NCBI GenBank assembly: GCA_963775805.1
Contig: CAVZKG010000001.1
Coordinates: 1,550,001-1,614,000, forward strand
DNA: 64,000 bases
Reading direction: 5' to 3'
Source of the DNA: JAFAMB01 sp963775805
GTDB taxonomy: Bacteria > Verrucomicrobiota > Verrucomicrobiia > Chthoniobacterales > JAFAMB01
The notes under the pieces were generated by a model. That model did no database searches, was not told the DNA's origin, and was given only the letters and a program-made list of their open reading frames with translations. Both the position numbers and the translations under genes were made by a program. Each line of letters begins with the position of its first letter. Within the stretch, counting starts at the first letter, position 1. This document shows, piece after piece, positions 51,842-62,209 of this stretch.

Positions 51842-52618
51842 GTGAAACTGCCTATCTTGCTGCTCGCCCTTCTCGGATTTGTCATCTCCATCGTCCGTGC
51901 CGACCAAAACGAGCTGGTGATCGGTATGGAAATGGCCTTTCCTCCGTTCGAGATGCTGGATTCAAGCGGCCAACCGGCCGGCGTGAGTGTCGATATGGCA
52001 CATGCGATGGGCCAATACCTGAATCGTCCGGTACGGATCGAGAATATCCCGTTTGACGGTTTAATTCCGTCGTTAAAGACGGGGAAAATCGATGTGATCA
52101 TCTCTTCTCTGACCGTCACAGAGGATCGCAAGAAATCGATCGATTTCACTGATCCCTATCTGAAGATGGGGCTGGCGATCCTTACTTCCAAAAATAGTGA
52201 CATTCAATCGATCAATGATGTAGACAAGCCCGGCCGCAACGTTGCCGTAAAAAAAGGGACTACAGGGAATATCTACGCCATGCAACACTTCAAGAACGCA
52301 AGACTGCTTGTGTTAAATGATCAGAGCGCGTGCGCAATCGAAGTCTCGCAAGGAAAAGCGGACTGTTTCATTTACGACCAGATATCTATTTTCGAGAACT
52401 GGAAAAAGTACGAGGCGACAACACGGGCGATCTTGCAACCGTTCACACAAGAGGATTGGGCGATGGGCATTCGGAAAGGGAACGACGCGCTACGGACACA
52501 AATCAATGCATTCCTGAAACAATTTAAGGAATCGGGCGGGTTTGATACACTCGGAGCCAAGTATTTCGGCGAAAATAAGAAGGCATTCCAAGAACTTGGA
52601 ATTCCATTCTACTTTTAA
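51842..52618 (+). CDS. Amino-acid-type periplasmic solute-binding protein
   Basis: A 258-residue SBP_bac_3-family protein starting at GTG 51842 with a signal peptide (KLPILLLALLGFVISIVRAD). Family landmarks: GMEMAFPPFEMLDSSGQPAG, VSVDMAHAM, GLIPSLKTGKIDVIISSLTV and RKKSIDFTDPYLKMGLAI. It binds polar amino acids in typical members; the ligand here is unknown. It lies divergent from the OppD-type ATPase (different transporter class) and 15 bp before tamB. Confidence 0.88.
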   Translation: MKLPILLLALLGFVISIVRADQNELVIGMEMAFPPFEMLDSSGQPAGVSVDMAHAMGQYLNRPVRIENIPFDGLIPSLKTGKIDVIISSLTVTEDRKKSIDFTDPYLKMGLAILTSKNSDIQSINDVDKPGRNVAVKKGTTGNIYAMQHFKNARLLVLNDQSACAIEVSQGKADCFIYDQISIFENWKKYEATTRAILQPFTQEDWAMGIRKGNDALRTQINAFLKQFKESGGFDTLGAKYFGENKKAFQELGIPFYF

Positions 52619-52633
52619 GCATCATCCAGAAGC

Positions 52634-55600
52634 ATGCCAGCTACGCCAAACCGATTCCGATGGCTGAAATACCTCGCCGGAGGGCTGCTGGTGCTGATTA
52701 TTCTGGCGTTGATTTTTTATCAGCAAATCATTTTTGGCATCGCTCAAGTCGTCGCGCAACAGGTTGCAAAGTCGCAAGCATTCGATCTGCATTTCAAAAT
52801 CGGCGGTTCGATTTTTTCAAGCCTTTATATTGAGGACCTTCATCTCCAACCACTACCGGAGAACACAAAACTTCCGCTGGAACGAGTGGATGCCAAACGA
52901 ATCGCTCTCCGTTACAACCTGCCGGCTCTTCTCAAGAAAGATTTCCTGAACATAGTCGACCTTGTCGAATTGAAGGATGTCGACATCGTTGTGCGTCCTT
53001 CCTCCGAGGCCGCTCCGGCGCGAACAGAGAGCAAATCGAATGGGCTCCGCGTCCCGGCTATCATTCCGAGGAAGATCGATATCCAGAATGTGAACCTCGT
53101 TGTACGAACCGCGACCGGCAATTTAGAGATCAGCAAGTTCGCGCTCGAATTTCAGCAGGGAGGCGATGGCTACCTGGCTTGCGATGCTGTTCGTGTGCCA
53201 GGAATTGGCGCATGGAATCAATTGCACGCAGGACTCAATGATCGACAAAACAAATTAGCGCTCACAAATCTCATTCTGCCGCCGCTTTTGAATCTGCGCA
53301 GTCTCCAGATTGATCTTTCCGGGACTGAACAGGGCCGATACGGATTGGCTCTGGACGCCGAGGCGCTCGGAGCGTCGATCGCAGCGAATTGCTCTTATCT
53401 TCAACCGGCTGACAAACATTCCGTAGACGTCGCTATTAGCATCCTTGGCCTGGACCTGGCGCAATTTCAAAAACTGGGTCCGATACCAATCTCCGGTTCG
53501 GTCCCCAAAATCGAGGCTCATTTGAACGGCGAACTGGATCACCCGACAACTCTCTCGGGCTCGATATCGGCGGATGGGAAAGCAATCAGATACGAGAACT
53601 ATTTAATCGATACAGTTGGGCTTTCGGTCGTCGTTGACCACGGAAACGGGGAGATAACGAAACTTTCGGTCGATGCTGGAGGAAATCATCTCAGGGCAGA
53701 CGGAAGTTTCAAACTCGCGAATGATTCGACTGAACTGCTCACCGGTTCGACCGCAAATATCGGCATTGCCGTTTCGGTTGCCGAGCCGGCACGGTTCGTT
53801 CCTGGACTGAATGCTGAGTCCTTTTTTTGGGGAAGCATCGGGTTTCTGAACGGCAAAGCCCAAGCTTATTTTGAGGATTCTGCTGTTAATATTGCGATGC
53901 CAAAAACCGTGCCGGGGCTATCTGTTCCAAGCGTCGACACGCTCCTGATGGCGGTTGCGGCGTTTCCGCTTGCGTCTGATATCTGGTCATCCATTGCTGC
54001 CGTAGAGTCGAGCAAATGTTCGAACATTCAATATCAAGACGCTAACATCGATGCTCGGATCGATAACATCCAAACAACCGGCGCGATGACAGATGGCAAA
54101 GCTGTATTCGGCACGACCACCGTAACTTCCGGCGCAAGTCGAATCGCAGTCGACGCGAACGTCCCGTTGCCAACGCGCGAAACTCCCTTTGATGTGAAGC
54201 AAATCAGTTCGCACGTCAGGTTCAACGTGAGCTCGATTGCAGACTTTATTCGTCAAAATCTAGTCGAGGGCAGTCTCACTGCGAGCGGTGAAATTCGGGT
54301 CGACCATCTCGAGGTTAATGGCAATGTTCGCGCCGCAGGCGATCAGTTGAAGTATCACGGGATAGTTCTGCAATCGCTCGCTCTAGACACGTTGATCACA
54401 GAGAATACAAGCCAGGTCCAAAATTTCAGAGTCGCGCTTGATCCTAACAATTATTTGCAGCTTTCCGGGTCCACCGGTCTGATGGAACCCTTCTCGTTCA
54501 AAATCAATGGCGCCCTCATATTCAAAGATTTGGCGGTACTTAATAATATCTTCACGAGTTTTGGCGTAAAGCCGGGTATTAGCGGCCGATTAACGACGAA
54601 ATTCACCGGCTCAGGTGATATCCACAATCCCGGCGCGACGCTTCAGATGTCCGGCGAACAAATTCAATACTGCGGGATCCCCGTCCAAAGCATTAATCTG
54701 CAAGCGAAGGTCGAGAACTGGCAGGGAACCATTGAGACCGGTCGGATCAGTCTCGATAATTCCAATTATATCGATCTGACCGGCGAGGCCGATCTAAAGG
54801 ACCCTTATCCGTACAAGACCAGTGGCGGTATTGAATTCAACGATCTCGGCGTCTTCAAGCAGATGCTGATCCAAGCCGGTCAAGCACCGCTGGCCCATGG
54901 TGATCTACACGCAGACTGGTCGTTTGCAGGGGATGCCAAGAAAGGGATTCCGGACGGAACGATTCACGTGGGCGGAAATCAAATCAATTATCGAGGATTA
55001 TCGATACAGATCATTCAAATCGATGGAACCCTGCTGAACCACAAAGTAGACCTCCCAACCTGCAAGGTCACATTTAACAAGGAAAACTTCATCGATGCAA
55101 AAGGGAACGCGTTGCTTGAGGAGCCGTATGATTACGACTCCGACGCGACGATCCAATTCCAGGATATTGGATTTCTCAACGAAGTCGTTAAGTCGTTCGG
55201 CCAGGATCTTGGCCTGGGCGGAAAACTGAACGCACGCTGGAATGGAAAAGGACCACTGAGTCAACAGACGGGAACTTTCGAACTGCACGGTGATAAGCTC
55301 GGCAGCAAAACCCTCCAGAGTACGAAGATCGACCTGAGCGGCAGCTATCAAGGATCAGATTTCGAGGTCCCCCAACTGCAGATCGCTTCTCCATATGCCG
55401 ACGTCGATGCCTCGTTACGTTTCAACCCGCAGACCTTTGAGATCCCCAAACTGGCCATTCGTCGAAGCGGAAACACCATCAGCGGGAACTTCAAAATTCC
55501 CCTCAATCTTCAGTCTGGACAAAAGGTTCCCCTCGACCTTGATCAACCGGTCGTTATCGATGTTGGGGGAGATAAAATTTCTTTAGCCACGTTCCAAAGC

Positions 55601-57115
55601 GGCAAACCACAGGTGACCGGCACCGCTGGCTTCCGGATCCAAGCTTCCCAGACTCTCCGCGACCCACTGATAACATTCACGGCAAACGCGCGCGACATCA
55701 GGACGACCAGTGTCTCCAGTCTTTCGGCAGCAAATGCGGATTTCTCAGTTCAAATCGCCAACAAAATCCTGACGACCGACTGCAAAATCCAACAACCGGA
55801 CATCCATCCCTTGAGCCTCACCGGCAAAATGCCCTTGGACGTGGGACAGATTATTCAAACCGGGATTCTTCCCGAAGGTACGCAGCTGCAATTCAATTTG
55901 AACTGGCCCGATAACAACCTTGCATTTGTGCGCAAGGTCATTCCGGGGATTAAGGTGATTGAAGGCTCAGCCGGGGCTAACGTCTCGGTTAACGGAACAA
56001 TCAAAAAGCCGGATTTGAGCGGAACAATTCGCGCAAAACTGGCGAGATTTCAGGCAAATACGGACACCGTACCGCCAATCTCCGATTTCGCTGCGAATAT
56101 ATCTTTCAGGAGCAATCGCATCACGATTGATCAGCTCAAGGGATTGGCTGGCGGCGGGTCCTTTGGTGCCGGCGGAGCGATCGATTTGTCGGATGGAACG
56201 AACCCGAAATTTGATATCAAGCTAAACGGAAAAAAAGTGCTCTTGACTCGCAGTGACGGCATCATAGTTCGGGCAAACCTGGACATGGCAGTCCAGGGCC
56301 CTCTGTCGGCTGGACAAATCAACGGCACCGTTGGAATCACTGACAGCCGATTCTTCAAGGATATTGATATCCTGCCGCTCGACCTGCCGGGGCGTCCCCC
56401 GCCACAGCCACCGGCAGGTGCGATGCCCAAAGTGGCGATCGACACTCCGCCGTTCAAGGATTGGAAGTTTAACATCATCATTCGGACCGACGATCCGTTC
56501 CTCGTGCAAAGCAATCTTGCCCGAGGCCGGGTGACGATTAACTTGCAAGCCGGCGGCACCGGAGCGGCGCCGACAGTGACCGGTGCGGTGCGGGTCGATC
56601 GTCTGGTTGCAGAGCTTCCGTTCAGCAAAATGGAGATCGATGGCGGTTCTATCGATTTCGTCCAGGGAGCCAACATTCTGGATCCAGGATTGAGTATTGT
56701 CGGGCGATCGACTGTTGGTGACTACGACGTACGGGCGCGCATATTCGGCAACGTTTCGAATCCGACAGTCCTGTTGGATAGCTCCCCACCTCTGTCACAG
56801 GGAGATATTCTCGTACTGCTGGCAACCGGCTCGACCACTTCGACATTTGCGCAAGATCCTTCCCTATTGGCCGGTCGCGCGACGTTCATTGTCCTGCAAC
56901 AGCTTTACAAAAAGTTTTTCCCAAGTACGAATCGAGCTGATGAGCAAAAGGAACCTTTCATCGACCGATTCTCGGTCAACGTAACCCCTGGAGACAGGGC
57001 AGGCGAACAAGACATCGTCAGCAGCTTCAAGCTCACAAAAAACTGGGAAATTATTGGCGACTTCGGAACGAGCAGTTACCAAGGGCGCTTAAAGTATTTG
57101 ATTCGCTTCCGATGA
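52634..57115 (+). CDS. tamB: TamB/AsmA-like inner-membrane-anchored protein
   Basis: A 1493-residue protein with one N-terminal membrane helix (GGLLVLIILALIFYQQIIFG) and a very long beta-rich periplasmic body of repeated AsmA/DUF490-type strands. The C-terminal TamB domain includes VTGAVRVDRLVAELPFSKME and LDSSPPLSQGDILVLLATGS, the hallmark end of the family. These proteins bridge the periplasm, probably moving phospholipid or helping outer-membrane assembly with TamA. Its TGA overlaps the tamA-like ATG (ATGA). Confidence 0.9.
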   Translation: MPATPNRFRWLKYLAGGLLVLIILALIFYQQIIFGIAQVVAQQVAKSQAFDLHFKIGGSIFSSLYIEDLHLQPLPENTKLPLERVDAKRIALRYNLPALLKKDFLNIVDLVELKDVDIVVRPSSEAAPARTESKSNGLRVPAIIPRKIDIQNVNLVVRTATGNLEISKFALEFQQGGDGYLACDAVRVPGIGAWNQLHAGLNDRQNKLALTNLILPPLLNLRSLQIDLSGTEQGRYGLALDAEALGASIAANCSYLQPADKHSVDVAISILGLDLAQFQKLGPIPISGSVPKIEAHLNGELDHPTTLSGSISADGKAIRYENYLIDTVGLSVVVDHGNGEITKLSVDAGGNHLRADGSFKLANDSTELLTGSTANIGIAVSVAEPARFVPGLNAESFFWGSIGFLNGKAQAYFEDSAVNIAMPKTVPGLSVPSVDTLLMAVAAFPLASDIWSSIAAVESSKCSNIQYQDANIDARIDNIQTTGAMTDGKAVFGTTTVTSGASRIAVDANVPLPTRETPFDVKQISSHVRFNVSSIADFIRQNLVEGSLTASGEIRVDHLEVNGNVRAAGDQLKYHGIVLQSLALDTLITENTSQVQNFRVALDPNNYLQLSGSTGLMEPFSFKINGALIFKDLAVLNNIFTSFGVKPGISGRLTTKFTGSGDIHNPGATLQMSGEQIQYCGIPVQSINLQAKVENWQGTIETGRISLDNSNYIDLTGEADLKDPYPYKTSGGIEFNDLGVFKQMLIQAGQAPLAHGDLHADWSFAGDAKKGIPDGTIHVGGNQINYRGLSIQIIQIDGTLLNHKVDLPTCKVTFNKENFIDAKGNALLEEPYDYDSDATIQFQDIGFLNEVVKSFGQDLGLGGKLNARWNGKGPLSQQTGTFELHGDKLGSKTLQSTKIDLSGSYQGSDFEVPQLQIASPYADVDASLRFNPQTFEIPKLAIRRSGNTISGNFKIPLNLQSGQKVPLDLDQPVVIDVGGDKISLATFQSGKPQVTGTAGFRIQASQTLRDPLITFTANARDIRTTSVSSLSAANADFSVQIANKILTTDCKIQQPDIHPLSLTGKMPLDVGQIIQTGILPEGTQLQFNLNWPDNNLAFVRKVIPGIKVIEGSAGANVSVNGTIKKPDLSGTIRAKLARFQANTDTVPPISDFAANISFRSNRITIDQLKGLAGGGSFGAGGAIDLSDGTNPKFDIKLNGKKVLLTRSDGIIVRANLDMAVQGPLSAGQINGTVGITDSRFFKDIDILPLDLPGRPPPQPPAGAMPKVAIDTPPFKDWKFNIIIRTDDPFLVQSNLARGRVTINLQAGGTGAAPTVTGAVRVDRLVAELPFSKMEIDGGSIDFVQGANILDPGLSIVGRSTVGDYDVRARIFGNVSNPTVLLDSSPPLSQGDILVLLATGSTTSTFAQDPSLLAGRATFIVLQQLYKKFFPSTNRADEQKEPFIDRFSVNVTPGDRAGEQDIVSSFKLTKNWEIIGDFGTSSYQGRLKYLIRFR

Positions 57116-59187
57116 GATGGATTTTTGCTGCCGCGTTCTTATTCCTCGCATTCCTATCTGCGAGCACATTTGCAGCCCCATCGACCGATACGAATCTCGC
57201 TGCGCAGCCTGAACCGATCAGCTCCCCTCCACCGCCGGCGAGCGTGGCCGGCCGCGTCCGATATGTTGGTAATACAAAATTCACCTCTCGCGAACTCACG
57301 GCCGCGATCTCGGATATCCTGACCGAAATCCAGCAACATGGTCTCAGCCTCCCATCGGCCGACGACACGGCCTATTATCTTGGGGTATTCTATCGTCGAC
57401 ATGGGTACCCGGCCGTCGACGTTAAGTACAAGATCGAAGGCTCAATCCTGGAATTGGATATCACCGAGGGTCCCTACTATAAGCTCGGACAGATCACCTT
57501 TGAAGGGGACAAGACGTTTGCACCGTCCGTGCTTCAGGACCTGATGATTGGCACAACTCGGGCCCGTTACTCCCAGTTTCAGAAACAACTCCCATTCGTC
57601 GAAGCGGATCTTGTTACCGGGACAAATCTCGTTCAGAGCTACTATGTTTCCCAGGGGTTCCCGCAGGTTCAAATCGTTAAGCTGACAACCCTTCCAGACA
57701 ACCAGACCGGCGCGGTAAACGCAGTCGTCACCATTAACGAGGGGCCACGGTTCTTCTTCGGACCGATCCGATTTTCGCAAGACTTCGGAACGAAAGACGC
57801 AAAGATCGCTGCGAAGATAAAATCACTCACCGACCCCCCGGCTCCTTACTCAGAGGCGCAGCTTCAAAATTTGCAGAGAGATCTGAACTTTATTTTCAAA
57901 TCAAAAGGCTACTACACCGCTTCGGTGACCACTACCCCAGATTTTCAATCAGCCGTCGGCGGACACGTTCCGATCCGTGTCGACGTGGTTCCTGGACCAA
58001 TCTATCAATTTGGTGCGATCGTCGAAGTTCAAGAACCGAAGGCTCAACTCAAGCCCCCGTTTCTCCCCCGGCGTTTCGCTTCACTGCGGGGGGAGACCTA
58101 CGACCCGGAAAAGTTGAAAAATTTGCACAGCAATATTTACCAAACAGGGCTGTACGATTCCTTGGATGTGCAGGAGGTGTCCCAACCCGATCATACGGTC
58201 GATCTCGTGCTCACCCCATTGGAAGCTAAACCAAAAGAGCTCGGGTTTTACGGCGGATACGACACGTTTTATGGCGTTCTCTTAGGAGCCAACTACACCA
58301 ATCGAAACATTGACGGCTACGGTCGCATTCTCTCTGCCAAAGTCGATTACTCCAGTCGAGGACCGGATGGGGAAGTCTCGTACGAAAATCCTTGGTTTCT
58401 CGAAAGCGACATCGACTTTGTGGCGGCAGTCGGTGCGTCGTACAAAGAATTAATCGGATACTCGATTCAAGACTATTACGCCCGGCTAAGGTTCACCAAG
58501 ACGTTCAAAAAAGGGATTCAGACCGCCCTGTTTCTCGAGGCAAAGGAGGCCAGCCTCAGCTCGGTGATCATCGTACCCGACACGCTCGTCGGCCCGACCA
58601 GCTACCAACTTGCGACAGTCGGCCTGTCGCAAACTTTTGATTACCGAGACAGTCCAACAAACCCTCACAAGGGTTGGATCGTGGATGGTTCTGCTTCGTA
58701 CTCTGAAAGCTTCGACGGAAGCGCCAGCTTCGCGCGGTTCACCGGCCGCTTCTCGACTTACTTTAGCTTTGGTAAAACATTGCTCGCCCTTGGCGCAAGA
58801 CTTGGCTACATCGACGCCGTTGACGGGCGCGCGGGCGTTCCAATCGACGAACGCTTCTTTAACGGTGGATCAACAACAGTTCGCAGCTTCTATGAAACCG
58901 ATCTCAGTCCGAAAGATACAGAGAATCACCCAATCGGCGGCGTGGCCAGATCAGTCTTCAATATCGAGTACGACGTTCCAATTTACGGAGACCTGATCGG
59001 TGCAGCGTTTCTAGACGCAGGCGGCACCGGCGACACGCCGTTCGACAATTTCGCCAGCGGCGTCGGGGGTGGAATCCGGTACAATCTCCCGATTGGACCA
59101 GTTCGAGTCGACTATGCGGTGAACCCGGCACCACGGAAGAATCAGAGCCTCAGCGTCATATCGCTCAGCTTTGGTTTTGCGTTTTGA
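57112..59187 (+). CDS. tamA: Outer-membrane Omp85 protein (TamA/BamA type)
   Basis: A 691-residue outer-membrane protein with signal peptide (residues 1-22). About three or four POTRA repeats follow (GRVRYVGNTKFTSRELTAAI, YKLGQITFEGDKTFAPSVLQ, RFFFGPIRFSQDFGTKDAKI). The C-terminal 16-strand barrel from about residue 370 includes LGFYGGYDTFYGVLLGANYT, FFNGGSTTVRSFYETDLSPK (VRGF-like loop 6) and GVGGGIRYNLPIGPVRVDYA, ending ISLSFGFAF with a terminal Phe. Coupling to tamB argues for TamA rather than BamA. Confidence 0.9.
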   Translation: MRWIFAAAFLFLAFLSASTFAAPSTDTNLAAQPEPISSPPPPASVAGRVRYVGNTKFTSRELTAAISDILTEIQQHGLSLPSADDTAYYLGVFYRRHGYPAVDVKYKIEGSILELDITEGPYYKLGQITFEGDKTFAPSVLQDLMIGTTRARYSQFQKQLPFVEADLVTGTNLVQSYYVSQGFPQVQIVKLTTLPDNQTGAVNAVVTINEGPRFFFGPIRFSQDFGTKDAKIAAKIKSLTDPPAPYSEAQLQNLQRDLNFIFKSKGYYTASVTTTPDFQSAVGGHVPIRVDVVPGPIYQFGAIVEVQEPKAQLKPPFLPRRFASLRGETYDPEKLKNLHSNIYQTGLYDSLDVQEVSQPDHTVDLVLTPLEAKPKELGFYGGYDTFYGVLLGANYTNRNIDGYGRILSAKVDYSSRGPDGEVSYENPWFLESDIDFVAAVGASYKELIGYSIQDYYARLRFTKTFKKGIQTALFLEAKEASLSSVIIVPDTLVGPTSYQLATVGLSQTFDYRDSPTNPHKGWIVDGSASYSESFDGSASFARFTGRFSTYFSFGKTLLALGARLGYIDAVDGRAGVPIDERFFNGGSTTVRSFYETDLSPKDTENHPIGGVARSVFNIEYDVPIYGDLIGAAFLDAGGTGDTPFDNFASGVGGGIRYNLPIGPVRVDYAVNPAPRKNQSLSVISLSFGFAF

Positions 59188-59252
59188 GCGTGGGCACGCC
59201 TGTCGGGATATAACTCTTATACGTCTTATAAATCGTATATTCGAGAGACGAA

Positions 59253-60113
59253 TCAACCGAATCGCCCCGAGATGTAATCCTCGGTCTGTTTTTGACTCGG
59301 CTTGCTGAATATTTTTCCGGTCCGATCGAATTCGATCAGGCTCCCGAGGTAAAAGAACGCAGTCATGTCCGAGCAGCGCGTAGCTTGCTGCATGTTGTGT
59401 GTCACAATCACAATCGTAAACTGCTCCTTGAGTGAATCGATCAATTCTTCGACTTTCGCGGTCGCGATCGGATCAAGTGCCGAACAAGGTTCATCCATCA
59501 AAATGATCTCGGGCCTGACCGCCAGAGCTCGAGCGATACAAAGACGCTGCTGCTGCCCGCCAGAGAGCCCGAGCGCACTTTCGTGCAATCGATTTTTGAC
59601 CTCTTCCCAGAGAGCAGCGCCTTTCAGGCTCGCCTCGACTGTCTCATCGATCACGACCTTTTCACGAACCCCCGCTATCCGCAGACCGTACGCGATATTC
59701 TCGTAAATCGATTTGGGGAAAGGATTCGATTTCTGGAAGACCATTCCAACCCGTTTTCGAAGCTGAATCACGTCGACGGCAGGGTCATTGACATCGATTC
59801 CGTCGATTTTGATCGATCCAGCGGTGACCCTGGCGTGATCCAGTAAATCGTTCATCCGGTTGAAGCATCGCAGAAGCGTTGATTTGCCACATCCGGAGGG
59901 ACCGATAAATGCCGTCACTTTTTTCTCGGGAATCTTAAACGTAATTCCGTGTAAAGCCTTGGTTTTACCATAGTGAAACTCGACGCCCTCGACGTCGATG
60001 ATGGCCCGGGACGCCGAGTGACGCGTGACGTCTGGTGCTTGAATCGCGGAGGAAGCTGATGCCGGCTTATTTCTTGTCTCAGGCTGCGGCTCGGTGGTTC
60101 TCGCTTGGTCCAT
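59253..60113 (-). CDS. pstB: Phosphate ABC transporter ATPase PstB
   Basis: A 286-residue ATPase of the high-affinity phosphate importer. After a 38-residue polar N-tail it shows VEFHYGKTKALHGITF, Walker A GPSGCGKSTLLRCFNRMNDL, GMVFQKSNPFPKSIYENIAY, signature LSGGQQQRLCIARALAV and Walker B ILMDEPCSALDPIATAKVEE. It ends QTEDYISGRFG, a PstB signature. I took ATG 60113; 29 further in-frame residues upstream are not conserved. pstSCA are not adjacent, but a PhoB-like regulator lies 2 kb upstream. Confidence 0.93.
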   Translation of the reverse strand: MDQARTTEPQPETRNKPASASSAIQAPDVTRHSASRAIIDVEGVEFHYGKTKALHGITFKIPEKKVTAFIGPSGCGKSTLLRCFNRMNDLLDHARVTAGSIKIDGIDVNDPAVDVIQLRKRVGMVFQKSNPFPKSIYENIAYGLRIAGVREKVVIDETVEASLKGAALWEEVKNRLHESALGLSGGQQQRLCIARALAVRPEIILMDEPCSALDPIATAKVEELIDSLKEQFTIVIVTHNMQQATRCSDMTAFFYLGSLIEFDRTGKIFSKPSQKQTEDYISGRFG

Positions 60114-60263
60114 ATCGAGGATTGGTATGCTTGATTGTGCTCGTGACAATATCTGCAAATCGACGGGCCGCCAGCGGTCACTGGCCGGACAAAGTCTCAC
60201 TTGGTTCCTTTGAGGGCAACCATCTGTTTTCGAAACTTGTTACGCACGATTTCTAAATAAAAA

Positions 60264-60290
60264 GAGCCCGGCGAGACCATTGCCGGGCTC
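60264..60290 (-). terminator. Rho-independent terminator after the porin gene
   Basis: GAGCCCGGC and GCCGGGCTC form a perfect 9-bp stem with a nine-base loop. On the minus strand TTTTTATTTAG follows. It lies 26 bp past the porin stop codon and separates the porin from pstB. Confidence 0.85.
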
Positions 60291-60315
60291 TCAAATCTTC
60301 GGATGAAGCCTGTTT

Positions 60316-61866
60316 TTAGAATTTCATCAACAGGTTAACCTGCAGCACTTTGTCCTCTCGATCGCGGGCGATAGGAAATTGCGTGACAGCTCCTGAAACG
60401 TTTCCGGTTGCGAAACCACCGTAAAGGTTTTTAACCAACGCTTCGGAGTAATAAAAAGTCACAACCGCGCTCAGGAAATCGGTGAAGTTGTACGCGACGT
60501 TGAACTCCCAACCTTCGCTGTTCAAGTTACTCAAAGCAAAATTTGAGTTGTTAATATTTGGGTCCAGAGAGCTGATGCCCTGCTGACGATAGTCAGCTGA
60601 GATCGAGAAATCGCCGGCTTTCCTGTTCTGACCGAATCGCAGACCCACCAGCCAAGCCATATTATCCTCGAGATCGGGTTGTAGACGGCCGCTGAAAGTC
60701 GGCGTCGAAGACTTCCCTACGTAGGAATAACTCGAGAAAAGCGGACCGTAGTCTTTATTGAAGCGGTCGTTCCCCTCGGTGTTGTAGGCAAAATCCCAAT
60801 AGAGCGACAAAGGTTGGTTGAAGATTTTGTACGTGATGTCTCCGGGCGCCAGAATGATGAACAGATCGCGCTGAGTGAGCGGGAAGGGCTGTGAATTGTT
60901 CTGAGGCTCGCCGCCGCCGGGGCCGGAGGTTGCCGAGGGGGCCAGCAGCGTTCCATTCGCCGAAAGTGCTGTGGCGCCGACCGAAGCATCGTTATCTGCC
61001 AGGAATCCTGGAGCCCAGGTGATCGTCAGTTTGTCGCCAATATGCAGCCTCGCCAGCAATTGCTGTTGGAACTGATAAGCATCCCATTTCAACTGGGTGT
61101 TACCGGAGTCTGCGTTGTTATTGTTAAAGATGAATTGGCCCGCAATCAAAGCAAGCTCAAGTGAGACACCAGGGGCAGGAGCCGGAGGCGTCGGGGTCGC
61201 AGCCTTCCCTTCATCCGCGACAGGTTCTCCAAATGAGAAATTGAAAATCTTGTCCAGGTCGATGCGTTCCACGAGACCCGCCGGATCAACTTCAGGATCG
61301 TAAACGAGGTCAGTAGTATAGAATGGGTTGGCCTGTTTACCGGCGATGAACGTCAACGCAGGGGTCGGCTTCCATCCCATGAAAGCACGGGAGATGTAGA
61401 TGTTGTAGTTGTCATACCCTCCGGTGTAGGTCGCGTTCTTGGTGTCCGAAGCGCGGTTGTCGGAAGTCGCCAGCTGGACTCCAGCAAAGAAGTTGCTTTG
61501 TAGAACCACGTCCGCATTCAGACGCAAACGAAAACGCCATCGGTCCCGATCCACGTTTACATCCTGCGAACCCAGCTTAGGGTTGGTCAGGATCATGGTC
61601 GTGTGCTCGTCGGCTTGATTCCGGATCCTCAAATCGCCGCCCAGATTCAGCTGCTGAATCCAGTCACCGATTTTGATATTGCTCGAAGGGGGGGCCGTAA
61701 CTGCATTAGCTGCTTCTGCGCTGATATCATTGGCTTCCTTATCGGTAAGAACACCTTTCCTTACGAGTGCATCAAGCAAAGCCTGGTCAGCTTTCGACTG
61801 AGCCTGGGCACTCATCGAAGTCAATGCTGCGCCAAGCGCCAAGATCGACAGTACACGTTTTATCAT
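60316..61866 (-). CDS. Putative outer-membrane porin
   Basis: A 516-residue exported beta-barrel protein. Signal peptide MIKRVLSILALGAALTSMSA followed by QAQ. A helical segment (DQALLDALVRKGVLTDKEAN) like that of putative porins precedes the barrel, which starts KIGDWIQQLNLGGDLRIRNQ. Many alternating strands follow, ending LQVNLLMKF with a terminal Phe. The region around residue 220 is rich in Pro and Ala (TPTPPAPAPG). Given the nearby pstB and PhoB-like genes, phosphate-related uptake is possible. Confidence 0.85.
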   Translation of the reverse strand: MIKRVLSILALGAALTSMSAQAQSKADQALLDALVRKGVLTDKEANDISAEAANAVTAPPSSNIKIGDWIQQLNLGGDLRIRNQADEHTTMILTNPKLGSQDVNVDRDRWRFRLRLNADVVLQSNFFAGVQLATSDNRASDTKNATYTGGYDNYNIYISRAFMGWKPTPALTFIAGKQANPFYTTDLVYDPEVDPAGLVERIDLDKIFNFSFGEPVADEGKAATPTPPAPAPGVSLELALIAGQFIFNNNNADSGNTQLKWDAYQFQQQLLARLHIGDKLTITWAPGFLADNDASVGATALSANGTLLAPSATSGPGGGEPQNNSQPFPLTQRDLFIILAPGDITYKIFNQPLSLYWDFAYNTEGNDRFNKDYGPLFSSYSYVGKSSTPTFSGRLQPDLEDNMAWLVGLRFGQNRKAGDFSISADYRQQGISSLDPNINNSNFALSNLNSEGWEFNVAYNFTDFLSAVVTFYYSEALVKNLYGGFATGNVSGAVTQFPIARDREDKVLQVNLLMKF

Positions 61867-61969
61867 TTTTCTACTCCCTGGTTTTTTTGGTTAAAGATTA
61901 ACCGCAACGTGCGGTGCCGACATTCGAAGGAGACCGTACCGAATGTCGACCGTCGGGAATTGAACAGTA

Positions 61970-62002
61970 TCTTGTTACGGTCATGTTGCGTGATTGTGAC
62001 AA
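61970..62002 (-). promoter_or_regulatory. Candidate PHO-box-like direct repeats upstream of the porin
   Basis: On the minus strand three 11-base units occur in tandem: TTGTCACAATC, ACGCAACATGA and CCGTAACAAGA, 104 bp before the porin start. The first matches the TTGTCAC form of the enterobacterial Pho box, and the 11-bp spacing is that of PhoB sites. A single TTGTCAC also lies 30 bp before pstB (60143-60149). This is inference from pattern only. Confidence 0.35.
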
Positions 62003-62209
62003 TTAGGAAACAAAATGAACGTAAAATTAAAGAAAGATTAACCGCTTCATTCCCATCGCAAACACCGAGTTCCGTAGATCGAACTCGGCACCCTTCATTG
62101 AGTTTCACAGAAACCAGCGGGAAATGTCAACGCCCGCCAATCCTCTGAATTGGGAGAACAACCCAGAAACAACATAAGACGAGATTAATGAAAAATGAGT
62201 GGCGGCAAC

